NCBI RefSeq assembly: GCF_025791835.1
Contig: NZ_JAOXLP010000035.1
Coordinates: forward strand, 1 to 28,756
Origin: Roseomonas xinghualingensis
GTDB lineage: Bacteria; Pseudomonadota; Alphaproteobacteria; Acetobacterales; Acetobacteraceae
DNA: 28,756 bases
Reading direction: 5' to 3'
Shown: positions 16,501-23,773 of the stretch, piece after piece
Position numbering within the stretch: the stretch's first letter is position 1
Layout: each line of letters opens with the position of its first letter
Notes under the pieces: model-generated
What the model was told of the DNA's origin: nothing
Seen by the model: only the letters and a program-made list of their open reading frames with translations
Database searches by the model: none
Program-made: the position numbers and the translations under genes

Positions 16501-17532
16501 ATGCGTGGGAACAAGAAGCCGCTTTCGCCACCCGATGCCATGGCGGCGCATCCCTCCACAGGGCCGCTGCCCCGCCGGGCCATCGCCTCGGCGGCGGCCG
16601 CGCTCCTCGCGGCACCGCGCCTGGCAGGCGCCCAGGGCCGCTTCCCCGATCGCCCGATCCGGCTGATCGTCCCCTGGCCTCCGGGCGGCTCGGCGGATGC
16701 ACAGCTCCGCTCCCTCGGGGAGATCGCCCAGCACACGCTTGGACAGCCCGTCATCATCGAAAACCGGCCCGGGGCCGGTGGCACGATCCACGCGCCCTAT
16801 CTGGCGCGGGAGGCACGGCCCGATGGCTATACCATCGGCCAGATGCATCTCTCCGTCATCCGCCGCACCTTCATGGTGCGCAATGCGCAATGGGACCCGG
16901 TCGCGGATTTTACGCCCATCATCGGGCTGACCGGCTGGCTCTTCGGCGTGGCTATCCGCACGGACAATCCGATCCGCAACTGGGCGGACTATCTGGCCCG
17001 CGCACGGGCCAATCCCGGGCGCGTCACCTACTCATCCTCCGGCATCGCCACGACCAATCATCTGGCGATGGAGGAGATCGCGCAGAAGGAGAAGGTGGAG
17101 CTGACCCATGTACCCTTCCGCGGCGCCAATGAGGGCGTGACGGCGGTACTGGGGGGGCAGGTGGAAAGTATCGCGGACAGTTCCACCTGGTCGCCCAATG
17201 TGGAGGCCGGGCAGATGCGCCTGCTCTGCGTCTGGTCGGCCGAGCGCGCGCCGCGTTTCCCGGATGTGCCGACGCTGAAGGAGCTGGGCTACGACATGGT
17301 GGTCACCTCTCCCTATGGCCTCGCTGGGCCGAAGGGGATGGACCCCGGCGTGGTGCGCGTGTTGCACGATGCCTTCCGCCAGGCGCTCTTCGACCCGCGC
17401 AACGTGCAGGTGCGCAGCCAGTTCGACATGCCGCTGGAATACCGCAGCACGGAGGAGTACCGCGAGTTCATCATCAGGCGCGCCGAGTATGAGCGCGAGA
17501 TGATCCAGAAGCTGAACCTGCGGATCGAGTGA
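16501..17532 (+). CDS. Second Bug/TctC-type substrate-binding protein (tandem paralogue)
   Basis: Predicted 343-residue paralogue of the preceding gene product. The N-terminus is longer; a signal region (PLPRRAIASAAAALLAAPRLAGA) follows about 22 polar residues and contains an RR pair. Then come the family marks FPDRPIRLIVPWPPGGSADA, ENRPGAGGTIHAPYL, ARPDGYTIG and THVPFRGANEGVTAVLGG. GGGAGGTAGG precedes the ATG at 16501; an internal ATG at 16540 would shorten the N-terminus and is a possible alternative. It probably binds a substrate related to that of its neighbour. Two binding proteins without membrane components are typical of Bug-rich genomes, where TctAB are shared or absent. Confidence 0.9.
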   Translation: MRGNKKPLSPPDAMAAHPSTGPLPRRAIASAAAALLAAPRLAGAQGRFPDRPIRLIVPWPPGGSADAQLRSLGEIAQHTLGQPVIIENRPGAGGTIHAPYLAREARPDGYTIGQMHLSVIRRTFMVRNAQWDPVADFTPIIGLTGWLFGVAIRTDNPIRNWADYLARARANPGRVTYSSSGIATTNHLAMEEIAQKEKVELTHVPFRGANEGVTAVLGGQVESIADSSTWSPNVEAGQMRLLCVWSAERAPRFPDVPTLKELGYDMVVTSPYGLAGPKGMDPGVVRVLHDAFRQALFDPRNVQVRSQFDMPLEYRSTEEYREFIIRRAEYEREMIQKLNLRIE

Positions 17533-17596
17533 GGCGCTCGGGCAGAATGGCGGGGGCGAAGCGGGTGGCCCGGCTGCCACTGGCGGGGAAGGCTGG

Positions 17597-18427
17597 ATGA
17601 GGATCCGCAAGATCGCAGGCGGGGATCCGCATGCCGTTCGCTCCCGGAGCCTTCGGGAAGCGCCGCGCGATCCACAATTCGTGGAGTCGATCGGCCGCGG
17701 CTTCGGCATTCTCGAAGCCTTCACGACCCGCGACACCATGCTGGGCAACCAGGAGATCGCCGAGCGCGCCGGCCTGCCCCGGCCGACCGTGTCGCGCCTC
17801 ACCCACACCCTGACCCAGCTTGGATATCTCGAATACCTGCCGCGCTTCGCGAAGTACCAGCTGGGGATCGCCGCGGTCGCGCTCGGGCAGCTCGCCCTGG
17901 CGAACATGACGGTGCGGGGGATCGCCCAGCCGATCATGCAGGCAGTGGCGCAGCGGCTCGGCACCTCCGTCTCGCTCGGGCGGCGGGACCGACTGTCCAT
18001 GCTCTATGTCGGGCATTGCCAGCCACCCTCGGCGGTGGCGCTGCAGCTCGGCCTCGGCTCGCGCATCCCTCTCGCCATCACCGCAATGGGGCGGGCCTAT
18101 TACGCCGTCGCCTCGGCCGAGGAGCGGGCGGCGATCGAGCGCCAGATCCAGGAGCGCTTTCCCGAACGCTGGGCGGCGGCACGGGCCGGGCTGCGGGAGG
18201 CGGTGGACATGCATGCGGCGCTCGGCTTCACCGTCTCCATCGGAGACTGGAACCGCGAGGTCCATGCCGCGGGCGCCGCCATCATCCTGCCCGAGGGCGG
18301 CATCGCCGCTTTCAACTGCGGCGCTCCCGCTTTCATGCTCAACCGAGAACAGGTGCTGCGGGAAGCCGGGCCAGGCGTCGCCGAGGTGGCGCGGCGCGTC
18401 CAGAACCTCGCCTCCGGCCGGGGTTGA
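17597..18427 (+). CDS. IclR family transcriptional regulator
   Basis: Predicted 276-residue regulator. The N-terminal winged helix-turn-helix spans roughly residues 30-90 (FVESIGRGFGILEAF, then NQEIAERAGLPRPTVSRL, the recognition helix, and LGYLEYLPRFAKYQLG). The C-terminal effector domain follows, with VSLGRRDRLSMLYVGHC and a region ending SIGDWNREVHAAGAAI. IclR regulators of catabolic operons bind pathway intermediates and often control a neighbouring operon. It follows the second Bug gene by 64 bases on the same strand, so it is probably co-transcribed and may autoregulate. GGGGAAGG precedes the ATG. Its likely targets are the operon starting at 11331 or the downstream HglS gene. Confidence 0.9.
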   Translation: MRIRKIAGGDPHAVRSRSLREAPRDPQFVESIGRGFGILEAFTTRDTMLGNQEIAERAGLPRPTVSRLTHTLTQLGYLEYLPRFAKYQLGIAAVALGQLALANMTVRGIAQPIMQAVAQRLGTSVSLGRRDRLSMLYVGHCQPPSAVALQLGLGSRIPLAITAMGRAYYAVASAEERAAIERQIQERFPERWAAARAGLREAVDMHAALGFTVSIGDWNREVHAAGAAIILPEGGIAAFNCGAPAFMLNREQVLREAGPGVAEVARRVQNLASGRG

Positions 18428-18520
18428 ATCGCGCCGCATTGGAATGAGTTCGCGACCGAACGTCGTTTGATGCCCGCCGCGCCGGGCGGCAGAGGAGGAC
18501 ATGATCGTCAGGAGGTCATG

Positions 18521-19906
18521 ATGCCCCGCCACGTCGCCGCGTCCCGGATTCGTTCCCTGTTCTCGGCCGCCATGTCCGCGATGTACCGCTCCGAGGTGCC
18601 GAAATACGGGCGCCTGCTGGAGCTGACGACCGAGGTGAATCTCCGCACGCTGGAAGCCGACCCTGCGCTGCGCCAGGCGCTGCGCCAGGCGGGCGAGCTG
18701 GACCGGCTGGATGTCGAGCGGCATGGCGCGGTGCGCCTGGGCACGCCGGAGGAGCTTGCGACCATGCGGCGCCTCGTCGCCGTCATGGGCATGCGGCCCG
18801 TGGGATATTACGACCTCTCCAGCGCTGGCGTGCCGGTGCATTCCACGGCCTTCCGCCCGGTGGACGAGGACGAGCTTCGGCAGAACCCCTTCCGCCTCTT
18901 CACCTCCCTGCTCCGTCCCGAGCTGATCGCGGACGAGGCGCTGCGGCGCGGCGCGCTGGAACTGCTCGGCAGCCGCCAGATCTTCACGCCCGGCGCACTG
19001 GCTCTGATCGAGCGTTACGAGGCCGAGGGCGGGCTGACGGAGGAAGAGGCCGAGACCTTCGTGCGGGAGGCGATCGAGACTTTCCGCTGGCATGGCCGCG
19101 TGCGCGTCAGCCGCGCGCAGTATGAGGCGCTGCTCTCCGCCCACCGCCTCATCGCCGATATCACCTGCTTCCCGGGGCCGCATATCAATCACCTCACCCC
19201 GCGCACCCTGGATATCGATGCCGTACAGCGCGCGATGCCGGAATGGGAGATCACCCCCAAGGAGGTGATCGAGGGTCCGCCGCGCCGGAACTGCCCGGTG
19301 CTGCTGCGGCAGACCAGCTTCAAGGCGCTAACCGAGACCATCGCCTTCGCCGGCGAGGATGCCGGCGCGAGCGGAAGCCATGCCGCACGCTTCGGCGAGA
19401 TCGAGCAGCGCGGGGTCGCGCTGACCCCCGCCGGGCGCGCGCTGTACGACCAACTGCTCGCCAGCCATCTGGCCGCTGGCCCCGGCGCCAGCCTGGAGGC
19501 TGCCTTCGCCACCCTGCCGGACGACCATGACAGCCTGCGCCGTGCCGGCCTGGCCTGGTACCGCTACGTCCCCACCGAGAATGGCGCGGTGCAGGCCAAG
19601 GCGCTCGGCAGCACCGATGCGGAAGCCCTGCTCGCCGCCGGCTGCCTGCGCTGCGAGCCGCTCACCTATGAGGACTTCCTGCCCGTCAGCGCGGCCGGCA
19701 TCTTCCAGTCCAATCTCGGCGAGGGCGAGCGTGGCGCGGGTTTCGCCACCGGCAATCGCGGCGCCTTCGAGGCGGCACTTGGCGCCGAGGTGATGGACGA
19801 GATGCGGCTCTACGAAGCCGCGCAGCAGGAATCCCTGGATGCCAGCGCGAAGGCGCTGGGGGTGGCGGCGCTCACCCGCGCCAAGCCTTCCAACCTCGCG
19901 GCCTGA
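18521..19906 (+). CDS. hglS: 2-oxoadipate dioxygenase/decarboxylase (HglS, DUF1338)
   Basis: Predicted 461-residue enzyme of the DUF1338/VOC-like family. In this family an Fe(II)-dependent enzyme converts 2-oxoadipate to D-2-hydroxyglutarate plus CO2 in lysine catabolism. Family marks: RIRSLFSAAMSAMYRSEVPKY at the N-terminus, LDVERHGAVRLGT (His68 and Arg72), FPGPHINHLTPRTLDID (His224) and ARFGEIEQRGVALTP (Glu293). Two His and one Glu are the expected metal ligands, and the Arg matches the substrate-binding Arg. Length fits the roughly 460-residue family. Two ATG codons are adjacent; the second, at 18521, is chosen because GGAGG ends 5 bases before it but only 2 before the first. The gap to the IclR gene is 93 bases. 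The stop codon abuts the stop of the convergent LysR gene. Confidence 0.88.
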   Translation: MPRHVAASRIRSLFSAAMSAMYRSEVPKYGRLLELTTEVNLRTLEADPALRQALRQAGELDRLDVERHGAVRLGTPEELATMRRLVAVMGMRPVGYYDLSSAGVPVHSTAFRPVDEDELRQNPFRLFTSLLRPELIADEALRRGALELLGSRQIFTPGALALIERYEAEGGLTEEEAETFVREAIETFRWHGRVRVSRAQYEALLSAHRLIADITCFPGPHINHLTPRTLDIDAVQRAMPEWEITPKEVIEGPPRRNCPVLLRQTSFKALTETIAFAGEDAGASGSHAARFGEIEQRGVALTPAGRALYDQLLASHLAAGPGASLEAAFATLPDDHDSLRRAGLAWYRYVPTENGAVQAKALGSTDAEALLAAGCLRCEPLTYEDFLPVSAAGIFQSNLGEGERGAGFATGNRGAFEAALGAEVMDEMRLYEAAQQESLDASAKALGVAALTRAKPSNLAA

Positions 19907-20812
19907 TCACAGCCCCGCCGCCCGCGCCTCCTCCAGCAGCCAATCGCGGAACAGGAGGGCGGCCGGGTCGGGCGTCTCGCGCTCCGGCAGCACGACGTAA
20001 TAGGCGTTGTCGGAACGCAGCTCGATCTCCGCGATTTGTACCAGCCGGTCGGAAGCCAGTTCCTCCTCCACCAGGATACCCGGCACCAGCGCGGCGCCCA
20101 GTTCCATGACCGCCGCCTGGGCGGCCATGGAGAACTGGTCGAAAACGGGCCCTTGGAAGGGTGTGCCGCCCTCGATCCCGGCGGCGGCGAACCAGTCGGC
20201 CCAGAGGTCGGGGCGCGTGCCCTGCTGCAACAGGGTGGCGCGCCGCAGATCCGCCGCGCAGCGCAGCCCGAGTGCCTCGCGGTAGCGCGGGCTCGCCACG
20301 CAGATCACCGTCTCCCGCATCAGCAGGTTCGTCCGGCCACCGGGCCAGCGTGGCTGACCGTAATGGATGGCAAGGCTGAAGCTCTCGCTCTGGAAGTCGA
20401 AGGGTTCGATCCGGGTTCCGAAGCGCAGCGAGGTTCCGGGCGCCTGGGCGATGAAGCGGGGTAGCCTGGGCAGGATCCACCGCGTCGCCAACGTGGGAAG
20501 GACGGCCACCGAAAGCGTGCGCGAAGCCGATCCGCCCGCCAGGACACCATGCACGCTTCGCTCCAGTTGCTGCAGCAGCACGCCCACTTCCCGCGCGAAG
20601 CGGCTACCGGCATCGGTGAGCACCATGCGGCGGCGAACGCGGTGAAACAGGGCCACGCCGAGCGACGCCTCCATCTGCCGCACCTGCTTGCTCACTGCCC
20701 CCTGGGTAAGCGCCAGCTCCTCGGCGGCCCTGGCAAGGCTGCCAAGCCGGGCCGTGGCCTCGAAAGCCATCATCTCCGGGATCGAGGGCATGAGGCGGCG
20801 CGGCATGACCAT
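19907..20812 (-). CDS. LysR family transcriptional regulator (GcvA-like)
   Basis: Predicted 301-residue regulator. The N-terminal helix-turn-helix is MAFEATARLGSLARAAEELA followed by LTQGAVSKQVRQMEASLGVALFHR, a standard LysR recognition region. The effector domain begins around LSVAVLPTLATRWILPRLPRF, which is the GcvA-type pattern. The ATG at 20812 is the preferred start; a GTG at 20851 would add 13 residues. AAGGAA lies 12 or more bases upstream, so the site is not strong and internal ATGs (20806, 20791) are possible. It is convergent with hglS with no intervening base, so a direct operon link is excluded. Its target is unknown. Confidence 0.88.
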   Translation of the reverse strand: MVMPRRLMPSIPEMMAFEATARLGSLARAAEELALTQGAVSKQVRQMEASLGVALFHRVRRRMVLTDAGSRFAREVGVLLQQLERSVHGVLAGGSASRTLSVAVLPTLATRWILPRLPRFIAQAPGTSLRFGTRIEPFDFQSESFSLAIHYGQPRWPGGRTNLLMRETVICVASPRYREALGLRCAADLRRATLLQQGTRPDLWADWFAAAGIEGGTPFQGPVFDQFSMAAQAAVMELGAALVPGILVEEELASDRLVQIAEIELRSDNAYYVVLPERETPDPAALLFRDWLLEEARAAGL

Positions 20813-20978
20813 GGTGGCGCGTCTGTTCCTTAGACTGCCAGGGAGCTTCACTGGAGCCGGCTGCCAGACGATGCCTGAGGGCCTGTAACCTGCGTCCGGG
20901 CCGGGTTCCTATGACGCGGGCCCCCGCATCGCAAGTTTGCGCGGGATCGTCCCGGGACCGGCTCGATCCACCAAGGCG

Positions 20979-21692
20979 TCAGCGAGCGGTGGTGACGCCG
21001 ACCTGACGGCACATCTCGAGAAGAAGGCAGGTGGAGCAGCGTGGGCGTTCGCCGGTGCAGATGAACTTGCCGAACGGCACCAAGCGTTCGTTGATCTCGA
21101 TCCAGTAGTGGCGTGGAAGGACTTTCTCGAGCGCGACCATGCTGCGCTCCGGCGTGCTGGCAGCGATATAGCCCCAGCGATTGGTCACGCGATGGACATG
21201 GATGTCCACGGCGATGGCCGGGTGGTTGAAGGCAACGCCCAGGGTAAGAGCCGCGATCTTCGGGCCGACGCCGCGGAAGGCGGTCAGGCCCTCCATCGTG
21301 TCCGGCACCTGGCCGCCATGCTCCTCCAGGATCCGGCGGGAGAGGGCCAGGATGTCGCGCGCCTTGGGCTCGGGGAAGGTGACGCCATGCAGCAGCCTGA
21401 CGACGGCCTCCTCATCGAGGGTCGTCATTTCCGCGGGCGTCCGCGCGACGGCGAAGAGGCGGAGGCAGGCCGGGGTGGTCACCTCATCCCGCGTCCGGGC
21501 GGAGATGAGACTGGCAACGAGCTGCTCGAAGGGGCTGCCATGGCCGCGATCCCGGAGTTCGAACATGGCCGCCTTCGGGTGATCGGCCAGCATGGTGCGA
21601 AGGCGCCGGAAGACCTCGTCAATGTCGAATGGGGCTTTGTCGGCGACCGCAGGCCGGGGCTGATGAGCGGCTTGGGCGGCAGGGCTTGGCAT
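20979..21692 (-). CDS. nth: Endonuclease III (DNA glycosylase/AP lyase)
   Basis: Predicted 237-residue base-excision repair enzyme. The helix-hairpin-helix LTAFRGVGPKIAALTLG carries the catalytic lysine (about residue 145). VDIHVHRVTNRWGY gives the catalytic aspartate (about 163), 18 residues later as in E. coli Nth. The C-terminal 4Fe-4S loop is C-x6-C-x2-C-x5-C (about 212-228). It removes oxidised pyrimidines and nicks the AP site. The ATG at 21692 is used; the frame runs back to a TTG at 21737 without a good site, and no strong ribosome-binding site precedes the ATG, so the N-terminus is uncertain. It starts 45 bases after soxA on the same strand and may be read from the sox transcript. 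Confidence 0.93.
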   Translation of the reverse strand: MPSPAAQAAHQPRPAVADKAPFDIDEVFRRLRTMLADHPKAAMFELRDRGHGSPFEQLVASLISARTRDEVTTPACLRLFAVARTPAEMTTLDEEAVVRLLHGVTFPEPKARDILALSRRILEEHGGQVPDTMEGLTAFRGVGPKIAALTLGVAFNHPAIAVDIHVHRVTNRWGYIAASTPERSMVALEKVLPRHYWIEINERLVPFGKFICTGERPRCSTCLLLEMCRQVGVTTAR

Positions 21693-21737
21693 GCAGGACA
21701 GAACGCCCAGGACCCATTGCTGGCTGCCTGCGCCCAA

Positions 21738-22508
21738 TTAGGGGCGTATGGCCGGGCTTTCCATCGGCATGCCATTAGCCCGGAACATCAGGAACAGTTC
21801 CAGGGCGACAGCCTCCTGCTCATCCAGCGGCTCTGATCGTACCCCGACCGTGCAATTGCGCAGGCGGCGCCTCAGCGAACCAAGGCTCTGCCATTCCAGC
21901 CGATAGATCGGGTAGCCGGTCGGATGCCCCTGGGGAATGACGCTGCCAGCGAGGCGCCGCCCCGCATGTTCCTCATGGCATTGGGCGCAGGACAGATTCA
22001 GCTGCCCCCGGCGCTGTTCGAAGATGTGCCTGCCTTGCTCCCGAAAAGGCGTGAGTCGCGGGTCATCCGGAAGGGCGATGGGCATCCCGCGCGACTGGTG
22101 CGCGACATAGGCCGAGAGGGCGAGCAGATCGTCGCTCTCCGGAGCGAAGGGCTCGCCTCCCTGCCGCTCCCGCCGACAGAGATTGATCCGGTCTTCGAGG
22201 CTGATTGGCCGGGCGGCGGCCTGATCCCATCCCGGATGGCGGGTTGCGATGCCTCGCATGCTCGCTTCAGCCTCTCCATGGCAGCCAGCGCAGGAGCGGC
22301 CCGCGGGACCGGCCGGGCGACGCCAGGCTGCCTCGCCCTCCGCGACCCAGAGCATCCCCGGATTGGCCATGTCGTCCAGCTGCATCGCGCGGGTTTCGGG
22401 GGCCATGTCGTCGAAGCCGGAACGCCGCTCCCCCGGCCCCACTGCCTCGGCCCCGCCGAGCGACAGCACCAGCATGGCCACGAGCATCGCCCGGCGGCGC
22501 CGTGTCAT
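21738..22508 (-). CDS. soxA: Sulfur-oxidation dihaem cytochrome SoxA
   Basis: Predicted 256-residue periplasmic protein with an N-terminal signal (RRRRAMLVAMLVLSLGGAEA). It has two c-type haem sites, CAGCH at 73-77 and CAQCH at 174-178, making it a dihaem SoxA. The region GHPTGYPIYRLEWQSLGSL is a SoxA signature, and Cys219 in RNCTVGVRSEP is at the position of the active-site Cys persulfide haem ligand. With SoxX it forms SoxXA, which oxidatively attaches the sulfur substrate to the SoxY cysteine. The start ATG overlaps the soxZ stop (ATGA), implying coupled translation. The following gene is nth, not soxB. Confidence 0.93.
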   Translation of the reverse strand: MTRRRRAMLVAMLVLSLGGAEAVGPGERRSGFDDMAPETRAMQLDDMANPGMLWVAEGEAAWRRPAGPAGRSCAGCHGEAEASMRGIATRHPGWDQAAARPISLEDRINLCRRERQGGEPFAPESDDLLALSAYVAHQSRGMPIALPDDPRLTPFREQGRHIFEQRRGQLNLSCAQCHEEHAGRRLAGSVIPQGHPTGYPIYRLEWQSLGSLRRRLRNCTVGVRSEPLDEQEAVALELFLMFRANGMPMESPAIRP

Positions 22509-22825
22509 GTCACGGTGATGGAAGCAGTCTCGGTCTGCACGAAGCCGTTGTCGCCTTCCCAGGTGAAGGTGAGCGTTCCGCTCGCCGTGGCGATGGTGGT
22601 GAAGGCGAGAAAGGGATTGGCGGCGATGGCCGGGAAGAACTCCGCGCGGAACACTTCCTCTCCGTCATAGGTGCAGGCGAAGCGGCGGATGATGTCACGC
22701 GGGACCACGGCTCCGCTGGCATCGGGGCGGTATCCCGTTTCCATCGGATGCGCGATCAGGGTGCGTATCTCGATCACCTCGCCCCGCCGCGCGCTGCGTG
22801 GAAGGTTGATCAGGGTGCGGGCCAT
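22505..22825 (-). CDS. soxZ: Thiosulfate-oxidation carrier complex protein SoxZ
   Basis: Predicted 106-residue protein without a signal peptide, as usual for SoxZ, which is co-exported with SoxY. Family marks: RRGEVIEIRTLIAHPMETGYR, RDIIRRFACTYDGEEVFRAEF and FLAFTTIATASGTLTFTWEGDNG. SoxZ forms the SoxYZ heterodimer on which sulfur intermediates are carried. It starts 3 bases after the soxY stop and overlaps soxA by four bases. The length is exactly typical. Confidence 0.95.
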   Translation of the reverse strand: MARTLINLPRSARRGEVIEIRTLIAHPMETGYRPDASGAVVPRDIIRRFACTYDGEEVFRAEFFPAIAANPFLAFTTIATASGTLTFTWEGDNGFVQTETASITVT

Positions 22826-22828
22826 GGA

Positions 22829-23296
22829 TCAGCTCTCCACGCATGCGGCGAGGGTCACCACCACCTCGGCGCTGTCGGACCAGAAGGTCCCGTCGCTCAT
22901 CTCAGCCACCGCCACCACGCGTTGCGACGTGGCGAGGCGCATCCGGGTGGACAGCACCGCCCGCCCGGAGCGCGAGCCCAGTCGCGCGGTGATGACATTC
23001 GGCTGTGGATTGCCTCCGTTGAAGAGAGCGATGGCGCGCACATGCCTGTCGGGCGCCATGGGGCTTTCCACGGTGATGGTGACCGGCACGGTGTTGCCAT
23101 TCTCCACCAACGGCGGAATCTCCAGCCGGACCTTGCCCGGGCTGACCGGCGCATGGCCGGTGAAGTCGCGGATCGCGGCCTCCATCAGGGCCGGCGCTGC
23201 ACCCGCCGGGCGCCGGAGCAGCACCACCGCCAGGAGGGCCGGGGCGGAGACGACGGCGCGCCGTGAAAGTCTCGCGGGTTTCCGGTCAGGCGCCAT
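22829..23296 (-). CDS. soxY: Thiosulfate-oxidation carrier protein SoxY
   Basis: Predicted 155-residue protein. The Tat-like signal is LSRRAVVSAPALLAVVLL ending near AGA-AP; SoxYZ is known to travel by the Tat route. The mature domain has VRLEIPPLVENGNTVPVTI and VRAIALFNGGNPQPNV, typical of SoxY. The carrier cysteine is Cys152, but the C-terminus reads TLAACVES rather than the classical GGCGG swinging arm; see the findings. It begins 9 bases after soxX, with GGAGG inside the intergenic bases right after the soxX stop. Confidence 0.92.
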   Translation of the reverse strand: MAPDRKPARLSRRAVVSAPALLAVVLLRRPAGAAPALMEAAIRDFTGHAPVSPGKVRLEIPPLVENGNTVPVTITVESPMAPDRHVRAIALFNGGNPQPNVITARLGSRSGRAVLSTRMRLATSQRVVAVAEMSDGTFWSDSAEVVVTLAACVES

Positions 23297-23305
23297 GCGG
23301 CCCTC

Positions 23306-23761
23306 CTAATCCTTCAGGGTGCCCAGAAAGGCGACGACGTCCTCGATCTCCTCCGCGGCCAGCAACGGCCGCCCGCGCCAGGGCGCGCCGACCCGCGCCA
23401 GCTCCTCGGTGCGGTAGTAGGAAGGCATGATCGTGGCCGGGTTCAAGCGCTGTGAATCCACCAGCCTCAGGCGGAGCTCTCCTGCCGACCAGCGCCCGCC
23501 TGCACCGGAAAGGTCGGGCGCCAGATTCCCCTGGAAGCGCTCCTCCGGAAACGGGCCCGCATGGCAGAGCAGGCAGAGGCCACGCTGCCGGCTGGCCACG
23601 ATGGCCCTTCCCCGCACCGGATCGCCGCGCTGGCCGGTCAAGGAATCCGGAATGGCATCGCCCATGACGGTGAAAGGGTGGAGCGGCTGCTGGGCCTCGC
23701 CCAGGGCCGGCAAGAGAACCCACGCGGCGAGCAGCGCCCGGCAAGCACCATGCACGGCCAC
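23306..23761 (-). CDS. soxX: Sulfur-oxidation monohaem cytochrome SoxX
   Basis: Predicted 151-residue secreted cytochrome c. The signal is RALLAAWVLLPALGEA; one haem site CLLCH is at 63-67 with the axial Met in PATIMPSYY (about 112). The pattern DSLTGQRGDPVRGRAIV before the haem, GNLAPDLSGAG, and ELRLRLVDSQRLNPATIMPSYY are SoxX features. It pairs with SoxA. The start is GTG at 23761 with GGAGGGG about 5 bases upstream; a second GTG two codons later is also possible. It follows the flavoprotein gene by 12 bases. Confidence 0.92.
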   Translation of the reverse strand: MAVHGACRALLAAWVLLPALGEAQQPLHPFTVMGDAIPDSLTGQRGDPVRGRAIVASRQRGLCLLCHAGPFPEERFQGNLAPDLSGAGGRWSAGELRLRLVDSQRLNPATIMPSYYRTEELARVGAPWRGRPLLAAEEIEDVVAFLGTLKD

Positions 23762-23773
23762 CTGCCCCTCCCC

